Below, in pieces: positions 55,200 to 64,000 of a DNA stretch of 64,000 bases. Below the pieces are notes generated by a model, which made no database searches, had not been told where the DNA came from, and saw only the letters and a program-made list of their open reading frames with translations. The stretch is from assembly GCF_018913465.1 (NCBI RefSeq), contig NZ_JABAPM010000005.1, positions 1 through 64,000 of the forward strand, read 5' to 3'. The position numbers were made by a program, and so were the translations under genes. Source of the DNA: Arcanobacterium phocae. GTDB lineage: Bacteria > Actinomycetota > Actinomycetes > Actinomycetales > Actinomycetaceae. Within the stretch, counting starts at the first letter, position 1, and each line of letters begins with the position of its first letter.

Positions 55200-56045
55200 A
55201 TGCTCAAACTTGCAGTCACGGGTGGTATCGCCTCAGGAAAGTCTACGCTGACGCACGTTTTCGCCACTCGTGGCGCAATGATTATCGACGCTGATCAGGT
55301 TGCCCGCGACGTCGTTGCACCTGGCAGTCAAGCCCTCGAACGAATCGGACAAACATTCGGACCGCATATTATGCGTGCGCATGGGCAGCTGGATCGTGGA
55401 GCTCTCGCTAACCTTGTTTTTAACGATTCACGGGCACGAGCTCAGCTTGATGCAATCATTCATCCTTATATCGCTCGTGAAGTTGCCACTCAGCTCCGTA
55501 CCGCCCATCCCACACAAATCGTGGTTTATGATGTCCCACTATTAGTTGGTAGCGCAAATCAGTTTTCGTTCATGTCAACGATATCCATCCACACCCCAGA
55601 TAGAGTTCGGATTTCGCGGATGGTGCAGCACCGTTCAATGACTATCGCGCAAGCTAAAAGCCGGATTAGTTCACAGCCAGGTGATATGGCTCGTACGGCG
55701 ATTTCCGACGTCGTTATCACTAATACATCGCGTGAAGAAGATTTCGTGTCCCTCGCCGAGAATCTTTGGGATAACTGGGTTATTCCTTATGATTGGGCGT
55801 TAAGCCACGAGCGAGTAAGTGAGCCGACGACGCCCATCGAGCATGTGGTTTTCCGATCTGATACTCACCTGCAAGCTACTCGGTTACGAGACGCTGGGTG
55901 TGACGTCGTTGAAATACAAGGAACGCATATCAAACTACGGGCTAATCCGGGTGCAGACACCTTACTTGACGCTGGTTGGATCCTCACCGGCGCCCGTCAA
56001 GCAGCCACGGCAAACCCGGCACAGCACTATACGTTAAACTGGTAA
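55200..56045 (+). CDS. coaE: Dephospho-CoA kinase with C-terminal extension
   Basis: 281 aa, last step of CoA synthesis. P-loop GGIASGKST, then DADQVARDVVAPGSQAL, and DVPLLVGSANQF. The kinase fills the first 195 residues; the last 85 (HVVFRSDTHLQATRLRDAGCDVVEIQGTHIKL) are an unassigned extension, a position where mycobacterial CoaE carries a GrpB-like domain. No clear ribosome site precedes ATG 55200; GAAAGGGG is about 30 bases away. Confidence 0.92.
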   Translation: MLKLAVTGGIASGKSTLTHVFATRGAMIIDADQVARDVVAPGSQALERIGQTFGPHIMRAHGQLDRGALANLVFNDSRARAQLDAIIHPYIAREVATQLRTAHPTQIVVYDVPLLVGSANQFSFMSTISIHTPDRVRISRMVQHRSMTIAQAKSRISSQPGDMARTAISDVVITNTSREEDFVSLAENLWDNWVIPYDWALSHERVSEPTTPIEHVVFRSDTHLQATRLRDAGCDVVEIQGTHIKLRANPGADTLLDAGWILTGARQAATANPAQHYTLNW

Positions 56046-56060
56046 CGCTCCTAGCGATAG

Positions 56061-56093
56061 ACCTCAAACCTTGAGGGAGACAGCCGGTAAGCT
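56061..56093 (+). promoter_or_regulatory. uvrB promoter with inverted repeat like the XRE operator
   Basis: ACCTCAA-ACC-TTGAGGG at 56061-56077 repeats the layout found before the XRE gene (ACCTCAA-N3-TTGAGGT). It covers the -35 region of TAAGCT (56088-56093), whose expected start is the A of the uvrB ATG. Confidence 0.5.
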
Positions 56094-56099
56094 AGGAAT

Positions 56100-58151
56100 A
56101 TGCGTCCTGTTACTGATATTGTCCGCCAAGAAGCGCCGTTTGAAGTTATTTCCGAATACACCCCCTCTGGCGATCAGCCTACCGCAATTGCGGAACTCGC
56201 TGAGCGGATTAACGCTGGAGAAAAAGATATCGTTTTGTTGGGCGCAACCGGAACCGGAAAATCGGCAACAACTGCATGGCTTATTGAACAAATCCAACGC
56301 CCAACGTTGATCATCGAGCCAAACAAAACGCTTGCCGCTCAGATGGCGGCGGAGTTTCGCGAACTATTACCGAATAATGCGGTGGAATATTTCGTATCTT
56401 ATTACGATTACTACCAGCCAGAAGCCTACGTGCCACAAACTGATACGTTTATTGAAAAAGATTCCTCTATTAACGACGAAGTTGAGCGGCTGCGTCATTC
56501 GGCAACGAACTCGCTTATAACCCGGCGCGATACCGTCGTGGTGGCCTCGGTTTCGTGTATCTATGGTTTGGGAACGCCGCAAGAATACGTTGATCGTATG
56601 GTGGACGTCCATGTTGGGCAAGAACTCGACCGCGATGCGCTACTCAAGCAGTTCGTAACCATGCAATATACGCGCAACGATATGGCTTTTACTCGCGGTA
56701 CATTCCGGGTACGTGGCGATACGGTGGAGATCATTCCGGTTTATGAAGAACTCGCTATCCGGATCGAATTTTTCGGTGATGAGATTGATTCCATCGCGCT
56801 ACTGCACCCATTAACTGGCAATGTGGTGCGCGAAACTGACCATGCCTATATTTTCCCTGCCTCCCACTATGTCGCCGGTGAAGAACGCATGAAACGTGCA
56901 ATTGCTTCTATTGAGGAAGAATTAGCTGAGCGCCTAGCAGAGTTACGCGATCAAGATAAGCTGCTGGAAGCTCAACGGCTCGAGATGCGAACAACATACG
57001 ATCTGGAAATGATGCGCAATATCGGGAGTTGCTCAGGTATTGAGAACTATTCACGCCATATTGATGGCCGCGGTCCTGGAACGCCACCAAATACCTTGCT
57101 CGATTATTTCCCGGAAGACTTTGTGCTGATTATTGACGAATCGCATGTGACAGTACCGCAAATCGGAGCAATGTACGAAGGGGATATGTCGCGTAAACGA
57201 ACGCTAGTAGACTTCGGTTTCCGCTTACCATCAGCAATGGACAACCGCCCCTTAAAGTTTGCAGAATTTTTAGAGCGTATCGGCCAAACGGTTTACCTTT
57301 CGGCAACTCCAGGTAAATACGAGATGGAACTATCTGATGGGTATGTTGAACAAATAATTCGTCCTACCGGCTTAGTAGATCCAGAAATCATTGTGAAATC
57401 AACAAAGGGCCAGATTGATGATCTATTAGAGCAAGTGCGTGCCCGCGTCGAACGTGATGAACGCGTTTTGGTTACCACGCTGACAAAGAAAATGGCTGAA
57501 GATCTCACCGATTATCTTGCCGAACGCGGGGTAAAGGTGGAGTATTTACATTCCGACGTCGATACTCTACGGCGCGTAGAACTCTTGCGCGAATTACGCA
57601 TGGGCAAATTCGATGTGCTGGTCGGCATTAACCTGTTGCGTGAGGGCTTGGATTTGCCCGAGGTCTCACTTGTTGCGATACTCGACGCCGATAAGCAGGG
57701 CTTCTTGCGCTCTACGACGGCGCTTATCCAGACCATTGGCCGGGCAGCTCGAAACGTGTCTGGACAGGTACACATGTACGCTGATTCGATTACTCCGAAT
57801 ATGAAAGAGGCTATCGACGAGACTAATCGTCGTCGTGAAAAGCAAATAGCATACAACACTGCGCACGGCGTTGACCCGCAACCATTACGGAAGAAGATCG
57901 CTGACGTGACTGACATGCTCGCGCGTGAGGACCTCGATACAAGCGAACTGCTTGACGGCGGTTACCGCAAAGAAAAGTCAGTTGCCGAACGATTACCTCA
58001 AGACGGTGCCGAAATCGAGCAACTGCTTCAAGATCTGCGCGAACAGATGCATGTTGCGGCAGAACACCTGCAGTTCGAACTCGCTGCACGCTTGCGTGAC
58101 GAAATCGAAGATGTTAAACGTGAGCTACGTGCCATCAAACAAGCTCAATAG
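56100..58151 (+). CDS. uvrB: UvrABC system protein B
   Basis: 683 aa helicase-like damage verifier of nucleotide excision repair. Walker [11 protein letters not shown] near residue 47, beta-hairpin [25 protein letters not shown]-type LIIDESHVT, motif [11 protein letters not shown], and the C-terminal UVR motif binding UvrC ([32 protein letters not shown]). ATG 56100 lies seven bases after TAAGCT, so leaderless. coaE is 54 bases upstream. Confidence 0.97.
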   Translation: MRPVTDIVRQEAPFEVISEYTPSGDQPTAIAELAERINAGEKDIVLLGATGTGKSATTAWLIEQIQRPTLIIEPNKTLAAQMAAEFRELLPNNAVEYFVSYYDYYQPEAYVPQTDTFIEKDSSINDEVERLRHSATNSLITRRDTVVVASVSCIYGLGTPQEYVDRMVDVHVGQELDRDALLKQFVTMQYTRNDMAFTRGTFRVRGDTVEIIPVYEELAIRIEFFGDEIDSIALLHPLTGNVVRETDHAYIFPASHYVAGEERMKRAIASIEEELAERLAELRDQDKLLEAQRLEMRTTYDLEMMRNIGSCSGIENYSRHIDGRGPGTPPNTLLDYFPEDFVLIIDESHVTVPQIGAMYEGDMSRKRTLVDFGFRLPSAMDNRPLKFAEFLERIGQTVYLSATPGKYEMELSDGYVEQIIRPTGLVDPEIIVKSTKGQIDDLLEQVRARVERDERVLVTTLTKKMAEDLTDYLAERGVKVEYLHSDVDTLRRVELLRELRMGKFDVLVGINLLREGLDLPEVSLVAILDADKQGFLRSTTALIQTIGRAARNVSGQVHMYADSITPNMKEAIDETNRRREKQIAYNTAHGVDPQPLRKKIADVTDMLAREDLDTSELLDGGYRKEKSVAERLPQDGAEIEQLLQDLREQMHVAAEHLQFELAARLRDEIEDVKRELRAIKQAQ

Positions 58152-58215
58152 TGCTTGTAGCGAACTGAGCGCGATATCATAACGCCAGAGATGTTACCTT
58201 CTAGCTACCCTCGCG

Positions 58216-58221
58216 TAAGCT
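58216..58221 (+). promoter_or_regulatory. Promoter -10 box of the terC riboswitch transcript
   Basis: TAAGCT at 58216-58221 predicts a transcription start near 58228, right at the first paired base of the riboswitch. Confidence 0.55.
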
Positions 58222-58228
58222 AGAAATA

Positions 58229-58350
58229 GCGAAGGGGAGTATTCCCACGAAATATCGGTTCGTCATCGCGGCTGTTCAGCCCGGGCCGAGGCCACTACTC
58301 TCATTAGAGATGGCGGGAAGAGACCTTCGGTCATGTTCTGAACCGAAAGG
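58229..58350 (+). ncRNA. yybP-ykoY manganese riboswitch with translational expression platform
   Basis: GAAGGGGAGTATTCCC at 58231 and GGCGGGAAGAGACCTTC ending at 58328 are the conserved ends of the yybP-ykoY (Mn2+) aptamer; GAAGG (58231-58235) pairs with CCTTC (58324-58328) as P1. CCTTCGGT (58324-58331) can instead pair with ACCGAAAGG (58342-58350), which contains the GAAAGG ribosome site of terC. The two pairings are exclusive, so Mn2+ binding should free the site and turn translation on. Confidence 0.9.
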
Positions 58351-58356
58351 CTAACT

Positions 58357-59397
58357 TTGCTTAACTCTATGCTTGTAACTGTTGCAAACTCGTCCAGCTC
58401 TGATGCAACGATGGTTGTTCATGCGTGGGAATGGGTAATTCTTGGATTGTTCGTCGTCGCGTTGATTCTTTTTGATCTCCTCGGACATGTGCGTAAAGCC
58501 CACGAACCAACTATTGGTGAAGCCTCACGCTGGACCGGAGTCTATGTTTCGCTTGCTGTACTTTTCGGCTTAGCAACATACTTCCGCCACGGTGGCCGGT
58601 TCGCCACCGAATTCTTTGCCGGCTATATCACCGAGTATTCACTCTCGCTCGATAATATCTTTGTTTTCATTATCATCATCGCGGCATTTAAGGTACCTCG
58701 GAAGTTCCAGCAAAAAGTGCTAATGTGGGGCATCATTATTGCCCTTGTGCTGCGATTTATCTTCATCATGATCGGTGCAGCCCTTGTTGAAAAATTCATC
58801 TGGGTATTCTTCGCTTTCGGTGTATGGATGATCTACACCGCAACCAAGCAGGTCTTGGACGGTTTACAAGAAGCGCGTGACCGCAAAAATGGTGTTAAAG
58901 AAGATGATGAGTATAAACCGACTGCGCTGACCCGCTTCATTTCTCGGGTATTCCCTGTTACAGCTGGGTTCGTCGGCGATAAGCTATTCCACCGGGCACA
59001 AGGAAAGACCTATCTAACTCCGCTACTTATTTGCATTATCTCCATTGGCACGATCGATTTGCTGTTCGCCCTTGATTCGATTCCAGCAATCTTTGGTTTG
59101 ACGAAGGAGCCGTTCATCGTGTTCGCATCGAATGCGTTTGCGTTGCTTGGCTTGCGCCAACTGTTCTTCCTCGTTGATGGCCTGCTCGATCGTCTCATCT
59201 ATCTGCACTACGGTTTGGCGGCAATCCTAGGTTTCATTGGTTTGAAGCTTTTGCTCCACGCCTTCCACGGATACGATATGCTCACCGCAATCACTGAGCC
59301 AACACCAGGTGTCTCGGTAGGGATCATTCTGGGCATCATTATTGTGACTGTGGTGGCCTCTATTATTGGAGCACGCAAACTTCGGGCAGAACAATAA
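58357..59397 (+). CDS. TerC-family membrane protein, probable Mn2+ exporter
   Basis: 346 aa with about nine membrane helices. TerC core: EFFAGYITEYSLSLDNIFVFIIII and LLFALDSIPAIFGLTKEPFIVFASNAFALLGLRQLFFL, with acidic residues inside helices. TerC proteins downstream of yybP-ykoY riboswitches act in manganese export or metalation of secreted proteins. TTG 58357 is used because GAAAGG is six bases upstream; ATG 58369 is the alternative. Confidence 0.9.
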   Translation: MLNSMLVTVANSSSSDATMVVHAWEWVILGLFVVALILFDLLGHVRKAHEPTIGEASRWTGVYVSLAVLFGLATYFRHGGRFATEFFAGYITEYSLSLDNIFVFIIIIAAFKVPRKFQQKVLMWGIIIALVLRFIFIMIGAALVEKFIWVFFAFGVWMIYTATKQVLDGLQEARDRKNGVKEDDEYKPTALTRFISRVFPVTAGFVGDKLFHRAQGKTYLTPLLICIISIGTIDLLFALDSIPAIFGLTKEPFIVFASNAFALLGLRQLFFLVDGLLDRLIYLHYGLAAILGFIGLKLLLHAFHGYDMLTAITEPTPGVSVGIILGIIIVTVVASIIGARKLRAEQ

Positions 59398-59559
59398 GTT
59401 CTTATAGAGAGTCCATTTTTGTTTAAGAAAGAACGCAGATTTTGCATGGATCATGCCGCTTTCAGACGAGTGCTGGATAAGCCACTGAGATAAAAGTAAT
59501 GTTAGAAACCACAGAGAATCTGAGCTCAATCGTATTTGTTAGCTTCTGATAAGCTTCAG

Positions 59560-60537
59560 TCAGATGTTCTCAGCCTTTGAGGCTAACTTCCGAGCGATGA
59601 CAGCGCACACCATTAGTTGTAACTGGTGGAAAATAATTAACGGGATTCCGATCGTCCCAACGAGGGACGCGGGGAATAAGGCGTTAGCCATTGGTAGCCC
59701 AGTGGCCAATGATTTTTTCGAACCGCACATCAGTAGCACGATCCGATCTTTCCTGGCTAAGCCGAGCGATCCGAACCACGTCAGAGTCAGCATTAAAGCA
59801 AGGAACAATGCCAGCACGATCAGAAGGACAACCAACGAATAGGCTGTGATAACGCTCCACGAGCCGTCGAGCGTCGCCACCGTCGTCGCCGTCAAAACCA
59901 CGAGAATAATTGCGCCCGTATCGGTCGCCTTGGTCAAGTCACGCCGGGAGCGCATCCACGCACCAAACCAGGGTTGCAGAAGCTGCCCGGCGATAAACGG
60001 CAACAGCAGTTTGACAAGGATCGAGCCAAACCCGCCGGTATCTGCACCAGGAACGCTCATGAAAACCGCAACTAAAACTGGGGTGATAAACATTCCGGCA
60101 ATGTTTGATAAGGTCGCAGCGGCGATTGCGGCACCAACATTACCGTTCGCGATAGACACGAATGTCACCGAAGATTGAACCGTAGACGGCAATAATGACA
60201 GGTAAAAAATCCCGCGAGCAAGTTCCGGGCCGAGCAGGGGAGACGCAAGCGAAGCGACTCCCCACCCTACCAGCGGGAAAATCGCGAACGTCGCCAACAG
60301 AATCGAACCTTGCAGGCGGATATTAGCTAAACCGCTCAGAACCTCGCGAGTAGGCAACCGCATCCCATATAAGAGGAAAACAAGTGCAACTCCAATATCG
60401 GCAGCAATTCCAAACCCGTTTGCGACTTCACGTGAAAACGGAATAAACAATCCCGCGCAGAGCGCAAGAATTATCCCGATAATCAGCGGATCTTTGCGCA
60501 CATTACGCCCACGGGCCGTAAATGACAGTCCATTCAC
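59560..60537 (-). CDS. SBF-like (bile acid:sodium symporter family) transporter
   Basis: 325 aa, about ten membrane helices. It fits the YfeH/SLC10A7-type SBF_like family: DIGVALVFLLYGMRLPTREVLSGL, LLPSTVQSSVTFVSIANGNVGAAIAAATLSNIAGMFITP, and MCGSKKSLATGLPMANALF. Substrate unknown. GTG 60537 overlaps the YciI gene by 35 bases; GTG 60501, right after the YciI stop, is an equally likely start. From 59398 to 59559 nothing is recognised. Confidence 0.85.
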   Translation of the reverse strand: MNGLSFTARGRNVRKDPLIIGIILALCAGLFIPFSREVANGFGIAADIGVALVFLLYGMRLPTREVLSGLANIRLQGSILLATFAIFPLVGWGVASLASPLLGPELARGIFYLSLLPSTVQSSVTFVSIANGNVGAAIAAATLSNIAGMFITPVLVAVFMSVPGADTGGFGSILVKLLLPFIAGQLLQPWFGAWMRSRRDLTKATDTGAIILVVLTATTVATLDGSWSVITAYSLVVLLIVLALFLALMLTLTWFGSLGLARKDRIVLLMCGSKKSLATGLPMANALFPASLVGTIGIPLIIFHQLQLMVCAVIARKLASKAENI

Positions 60538-60781
60538 CTATCTCAACGTTGGCTAAGACGCCAGCTTTGTTGAACGGGTCATCGGCGAGTAGCTCCCGTG
60601 CTTTGTTCTCTGATTCGGCGTCGACGACGATCAGTGCGCGTCCGCCCGCCATTGGACCAGAAGCCTTGAGAGCGCCCTTATCGAAGAGCATTTTTAAGAA
60701 CTCACGGTGACGTGGACGTACCTCCGTCGTGAGAGCAGTTTGGGCTGGATCGTATGTATAAATAACAGCAAATGTACTCAT
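60503..60781 (-). CDS. YciI-family protein
   Basis: 92 aa ferredoxin-like fold. FAVIYTYDPAQTALTTEVRPRHREFLKMLFDKGALKASGPMAGG carries the conserved His (RPRHREFL) and Asp typical of YciI; the end is ADDPFNKAGVLANVEIGEWTVIYGPW. Enzymatic role unknown. ATG 60781 lies eight bases after TAAGAT (60794-60789), so probably leaderless. Cotranscribed with the SBF-like gene. Confidence 0.9.
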   Translation of the reverse strand: MSTFAVIYTYDPAQTALTTEVRPRHREFLKMLFDKGALKASGPMAGGRALIVVDAESENKARELLADDPFNKAGVLANVEIGEWTVIYGPWA

Positions 60782-60825
60782 GTGTACTATCTTACGTTGT
60801 GCTAACCGAAAACTGATATGGAAAC

Positions 60826-60848
60826 GTGTCGGATGTGGTCGGTATTAT
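60826..60848 (+). promoter_or_regulatory. DNA-damage (PafBC-type) promoter of uvrA
   Basis: GTGTCGGAT (60826-60834), eight bases, then TATTAT (60843-60848) fits tTGTCRgtg-N8-TAnnnT in the TGTCR core and spacing. The predicted start is at or next to GTG 60856, arguing that the open frame from 60826 is not all coding. Confidence 0.65.
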
Positions 60849-60855
60849 CGTAGAC

Positions 60856-63723
60856 GTGCATGATTCAATACATATTCAAGGTGCTAGAGAGCATAATCTT
60901 CGTAACGTCACGCTAGATATTCCGCGGGACAAGATGGTTGTGTTCACTGGCCTGTCAGGTTCTGGTAAGTCGTCCTTAGCATTCGATACTATTTTTGCCG
61001 AGGGGCAACGCCGCTACGTCGAGTCTTTATCAGCGTATGCTCGCCAGTTCTTAGGGCAGATGGATAAGCCTGCTGTTGATTTTATTGAAGGACTGTCACC
61101 GGCTGTTTCGATCGATCAGAAATCTACAAATCGTAATCCACGGTCTACCGTAGGAACGATTACCGAAGTATATGATTATTTGCGTTTACTCTATGCCCGT
61201 GCTGGTACGCAGTATTGCCCGGTATGCGGTGCGCTAATTGAAGCGCAGTCAGCCGAACAGATTGTCAACCGACTGCTGGAAGAAGAAGATAAAACCCGGT
61301 TGCATATTTTGGCCCCAGTTGTTCGTGGCCGCAAGGGCGAACATCTTGAACTACTTAAACAGCTGCAAACTGATGGATATTCGCGTGCCCGCATTGACGG
61401 CACTGTTTATCGTTTGGATGAAGCACCAGCATTAGCTAAAACATATAAGCACGATATCGACGTCGTTGTAGACCGCTTAGCTATTCGCGATGGTATCCGT
61501 TCCCGTCTGAATGACTCGGTAGAAAATGCGTTGCGGTTAGCAAAAGGCGTTACCGTCGTGGAATTTGTTGATCGCGATGCCGATGACCCAACTCGGGAAC
61601 GGCGATTCTCTGAGCATCGTGCTTGCCCGAATGATCATCCATTAGAACTAGAAGAAATAGAGCCCCGCACATTTTCATTTAATGCGCCCTATGGTGCCTG
61701 TCCCGAATGCGACGGCATTGGTTTCAAATTGCAAGTTGATCCGGACTTGGTTATCCCAGATGAGGACATTTCGATCGAGGACGGAGCAATCGTTCCATGG
61801 TCGGTTACGGCTTCAGCATCGGCACGTGACTACTATCAACGTCAGCTTGCTAGCCTGGCAGAAAATATGGGATTTGAGCTCTCTACACCCTGGAAGAAGC
61901 TTCCCAAAGCTGCAAAGGAAGCGATATTGCGGGGCCGGGATTTCAAAGTAAAAATGAAGTACCGGAACCGCTGGGGACGCGAAAAAGTCTACTCCTCGGG
62001 ATTTGAAGGCGTCTTGAACTATGTCAAGCGCAAGCACAATGAGACTGAATCCGAGTGGTCTAAAGAGCGGTTTGCTGGCTTTATGCGTGAAGTTGCGTGC
62101 CCTGTTTGCCATGGTGCACGTCTGCGCCCTGAGGTTTTAGCCGTACGAGTTGGAGAACTCAATATCGCCGAACTCACGGACTTACCGATCGGTGAAGCTC
62201 TGGACTACGTTACACATATTGAGCTTTCGGAACGATCCCAAAAAATTGCGGAACAAGTCTTGCGTGAGGTTATTGAACGGCTAACATTCCTGGTTTCTGT
62301 TGGGTTGGACTATCTAACATTATCTCGCGCGGCTGGTACCTTGTCTGGTGGTGAAGCTCAACGAATCCGGCTAGCTACCCAGATTGGCTCTGGGCTCGTT
62401 GGTGTACTGTATGTTCTCGACGAACCATCGATCGGGCTGCACCAGCGTGACAATGAAAAATTATTAGAAGCCTTGACTCGATTGCGCGATTTAGGCAATA
62501 CCCTAATCGTGGTTGAGCACGACGAAGATACCATTCGACAAGCAGATTGGCTTGTTGATATTGGACCAGGCGCAGGGGAGCACGGCGGTGAGATTGTGTT
62601 CTCTGGTAAGCCCGCAGATATCGTGAATGCGGAGCGTTCTATTACCGGTCAGTATTTAACAGGTAAACGCGTTATTGCAGTCCCGCAAGAACGGCGTAAG
62701 GTTGATAAAAAGCGCCAGATTACCGTTACCGGAGCACAGGAGAACAATCTTCAGAACGTGACGGTAAAGTTCCCAATTGGCGTGTTTACCGCGGTCACTG
62801 GGGTATCTGGGTCGGGCAAGTCATCGCTCGTCAACACAATTTTGTATAAAGTGTTGGCCAATCAGCTCAACCGCGCCCGGTCATTGCCTGGCCGGCACAA
62901 GAAAGTCAGCGGTTTAGCGGACCTCGATAAGGTCGTGCACGTGGATCAGTCGCCGATTGGCCGTTCACCGCGATCGAATCCTGCTACCTACACCGGAATG
63001 TGGGATCCTATCCGTAAACTATTCGCCGAAACCCAAGAAGCAAAAGTACGCGGATATGGGCCGGGACGTTTTTCGTTCAATGTCAAAGGTGGGCGATGTG
63101 AAGCATGCTCCGGCGATGGCACTATTAAAATCGAAATGAACTTCCTGCCGGATGTGTATGTTCCCTGCGAAGTGTGCCATGGTGCGCGCTATAACAGCGA
63201 GACTCTCCAGGTTCACTACAAGGGCAAGAACGTTGCCGAAGTCCTCGATATGACGATTTCCGAGGCACGTGAGTTCTTCGGTAATGTCACCCGTATAGCA
63301 AAATATCTCGATATGCTTGAGCTTGTCGGTTTGGGATACGTCAGGCTAGGTCAGCCGGCCACCACGCTTTCCGGCGGTGAAGCACAGCGAGTGAAGCTCG
63401 CGTCCGAACTTCATCGTCGTTCAACCGGACGTACCGTCTACGTACTGGATGAGCCAACAACCGGGCTTCATTTCGAAGACGTGCGCAAACTCCTGAGCGT
63501 GTTGCAGTCGCTTACTGACAAGGGGAATACGGTTATTGTGATCGAGCACAATCTTGATGTCATCAAATCAGCAGATTGGGTTATTGATCTTGGTCCAGAA
63601 GGCGGAAAAGGCGGCGGTTTGGTGATTGCCGAAGGCACTCCGGAAGACGTTGCCGCGGTTCCCGAATCTCACACTGGTCGGTTCTTAAAACCGATCCTCG
63701 AATCGGCCACCTCTGAACGATAA
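60856..63723 (+). CDS. uvrA: UvrABC system protein A
   Basis: 955 aa from GTG 60856; a longer version from GTG 60826 adds ten residues that do not fit the family start. Two ABC modules: Walker [10 protein letters not shown] and GVSGSGKSS, signatures [11 protein letters not shown] and [11 protein letters not shown], and zinc modules CPVCG and [18 protein letters not shown] with CEVCHG. Damage recognition subunit of excision repair. uvrC begins two bases after its stop. Confidence 0.96.
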   Translation: MHDSIHIQGAREHNLRNVTLDIPRDKMVVFTGLSGSGKSSLAFDTIFAEGQRRYVESLSAYARQFLGQMDKPAVDFIEGLSPAVSIDQKSTNRNPRSTVGTITEVYDYLRLLYARAGTQYCPVCGALIEAQSAEQIVNRLLEEEDKTRLHILAPVVRGRKGEHLELLKQLQTDGYSRARIDGTVYRLDEAPALAKTYKHDIDVVVDRLAIRDGIRSRLNDSVENALRLAKGVTVVEFVDRDADDPTRERRFSEHRACPNDHPLELEEIEPRTFSFNAPYGACPECDGIGFKLQVDPDLVIPDEDISIEDGAIVPWSVTASASARDYYQRQLASLAENMGFELSTPWKKLPKAAKEAILRGRDFKVKMKYRNRWGREKVYSSGFEGVLNYVKRKHNETESEWSKERFAGFMREVACPVCHGARLRPEVLAVRVGELNIAELTDLPIGEALDYVTHIELSERSQKIAEQVLREVIERLTFLVSVGLDYLTLSRAAGTLSGGEAQRIRLATQIGSGLVGVLYVLDEPSIGLHQRDNEKLLEALTRLRDLGNTLIVVEHDEDTIRQADWLVDIGPGAGEHGGEIVFSGKPADIVNAERSITGQYLTGKRVIAVPQERRKVDKKRQITVTGAQENNLQNVTVKFPIGVFTAVTGVSGSGKSSLVNTILYKVLANQLNRARSLPGRHKKVSGLADLDKVVHVDQSPIGRSPRSNPATYTGMWDPIRKLFAETQEAKVRGYGPGRFSFNVKGGRCEACSGDGTIKIEMNFLPDVYVPCEVCHGARYNSETLQVHYKGKNVAEVLDMTISEAREFFGNVTRIAKYLDMLELVGLGYVRLGQPATTLSGGEAQRVKLASELHRRSTGRTVYVLDEPTTGLHFEDVRKLLSVLQSLTDKGNTVIVIEHNLDVIKSADWVIDLGPEGGKGGGLVIAEGTPEDVAAVPESHTGRFLKPILESATSER

Positions 63724-63725
63724 CA

Positions 63726-64000
63726 ATGGCAGATCCACAGAGCTATCGACCAACGGATATCCCTTCTAACCCTGGGGTTTACCGTTTTATCGATGACGAA
63801 GGTCGAGTTATTTACGTCGGTAAAGCATCGTCATTGCGTAACCGGCTCAGTAACTATTTCCAGGATCCCGCGCAGCTACATCCACGTACCCGGGCGATGG
63901 TGTTTACCGCCGTCGAGGTTAAATGGGTTGTCGTCGGCTCGGAAATCGAGGCACTAACCCTCGAATACGCCTGGATCAAGGAATTCGCACCACGCTTCAA
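63726..64000 (+). CDS. uvrC: UvrABC system protein C, 5' part
   Basis: 91 codons of the N-terminus before the window ends. GIY-YIG nuclease domain: [33 protein letters not shown], then [29 protein letters not shown]. UvrC makes both incisions. Directly follows uvrA, so the two are probably cotranscribed, unlike in M. tuberculosis where uvrC is elsewhere. Confidence 0.95.
   Translation, partial: MADPQSYRPTDIPSNPGVYRFIDDEGRVIYVGKASSLRNRLSNYFQDPAQLHPRTRAMVFTAVEVKWVVVGSEIEALTLEYAWIKEFAPRF

Noticed and set aside
59398-59559. Terminator between terC and the SBF-like gene
   Set aside because: Only short imperfect pairings (AGCTT/AAGCT) are visible, so no terminator is claimed.

Overview
This window is one continuous stretch of actinobacterial chromosome. 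It opens in the last bases of a 5S rRNA gene and ends inside uvrC. Gene content and order match conserved actinobacterial blocks known from Mycobacterium (the Rv1691-Rv1700 block; lgt-pyk-pdtaR-polA-rpsA-coaE-uvrB-uvrA; trmI-arc-dop-pup-pafA). Base composition looks close to 50% GC, low for the phylum. Together these suggest a member of the Actinomycetaceae such as Arcanobacterium or Trueperella. That placement is inference, not proof. No phage, insertion sequence or CRISPR array was seen; this is core genome with a few local oddities.

Layout. 1-80: end of 5S rRNA and its terminator. 0.3-11.5 kb: TPR-like protein, HAD phosphatase, small protein, tlyA, nadK, recN, steA, a SteB/MctB protein, a divergent MraY-like protein, murJ and a Nudix hydrolase, nearly all overlapping or tightly spaced. 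11.6-18.1 kb: a complete SUF iron-sulfur operon (sufR-B-D-Rieske-C-S-U-T). 18.3-26.8 kb: ABC-F ATPase, divergent glgC/glgA, ABC ATPase, NfeD/SPFH pair, two SpoU-type RNA methyltransferases and a small XRE regulator. 26.9-32.3 kb: the mutagenic translesion cassette imuA'-imuB-dnaE2 under a perfect actinobacterial LexA box. 32.3-38.8 kb: hypothetical protein, MazG-like, tRNA-Leu(GAG), aroE, Asp-rich protein, aldo-keto reductase homologue, uppP, HAD, RecB-like nuclease and a small membrane protein. 38.9-46.4 kb: trmI, then the pupylation locus arc-dop-pup-pafA without prcBA, then FKBP and lgt. 46.4-54.3 kb: pyk, tRNA-Leu(CAA), pdtaR, thioesterase, polA, methyltransferase and rpsA. 54.35-55.1 kb: a decayed scar of two truncated genes. 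55.2-64 kb: coaE, uvrB, a manganese-riboswitch-controlled terC, an SBF-like transporter, YciI, uvrA and partial uvrC.

Themes. DNA repair is prominent (recN, imuA'/imuB/dnaE2, polA, uvrB, uvrA, uvrC). Two promoter types linked to DNA damage can be read directly: a LexA box before imuA', and TGTCG-N11-TANNNT boxes (the RecA/LexA-independent, PafBC-type motif) before polA and uvrA. About seventeen genes have a TANNNT -10 box ending 7 or 8 bases before the start codon, so leaderless transcripts appear common. The most notable systems are pupylation without a proteasome (no prcBA, and an Arc lacking the QYL docking tail), a divergent MraY-family protein between SteB and the lipid II flippase MurJ, and a yybP-ykoY riboswitch whose expression platform can be read as translational ON control.
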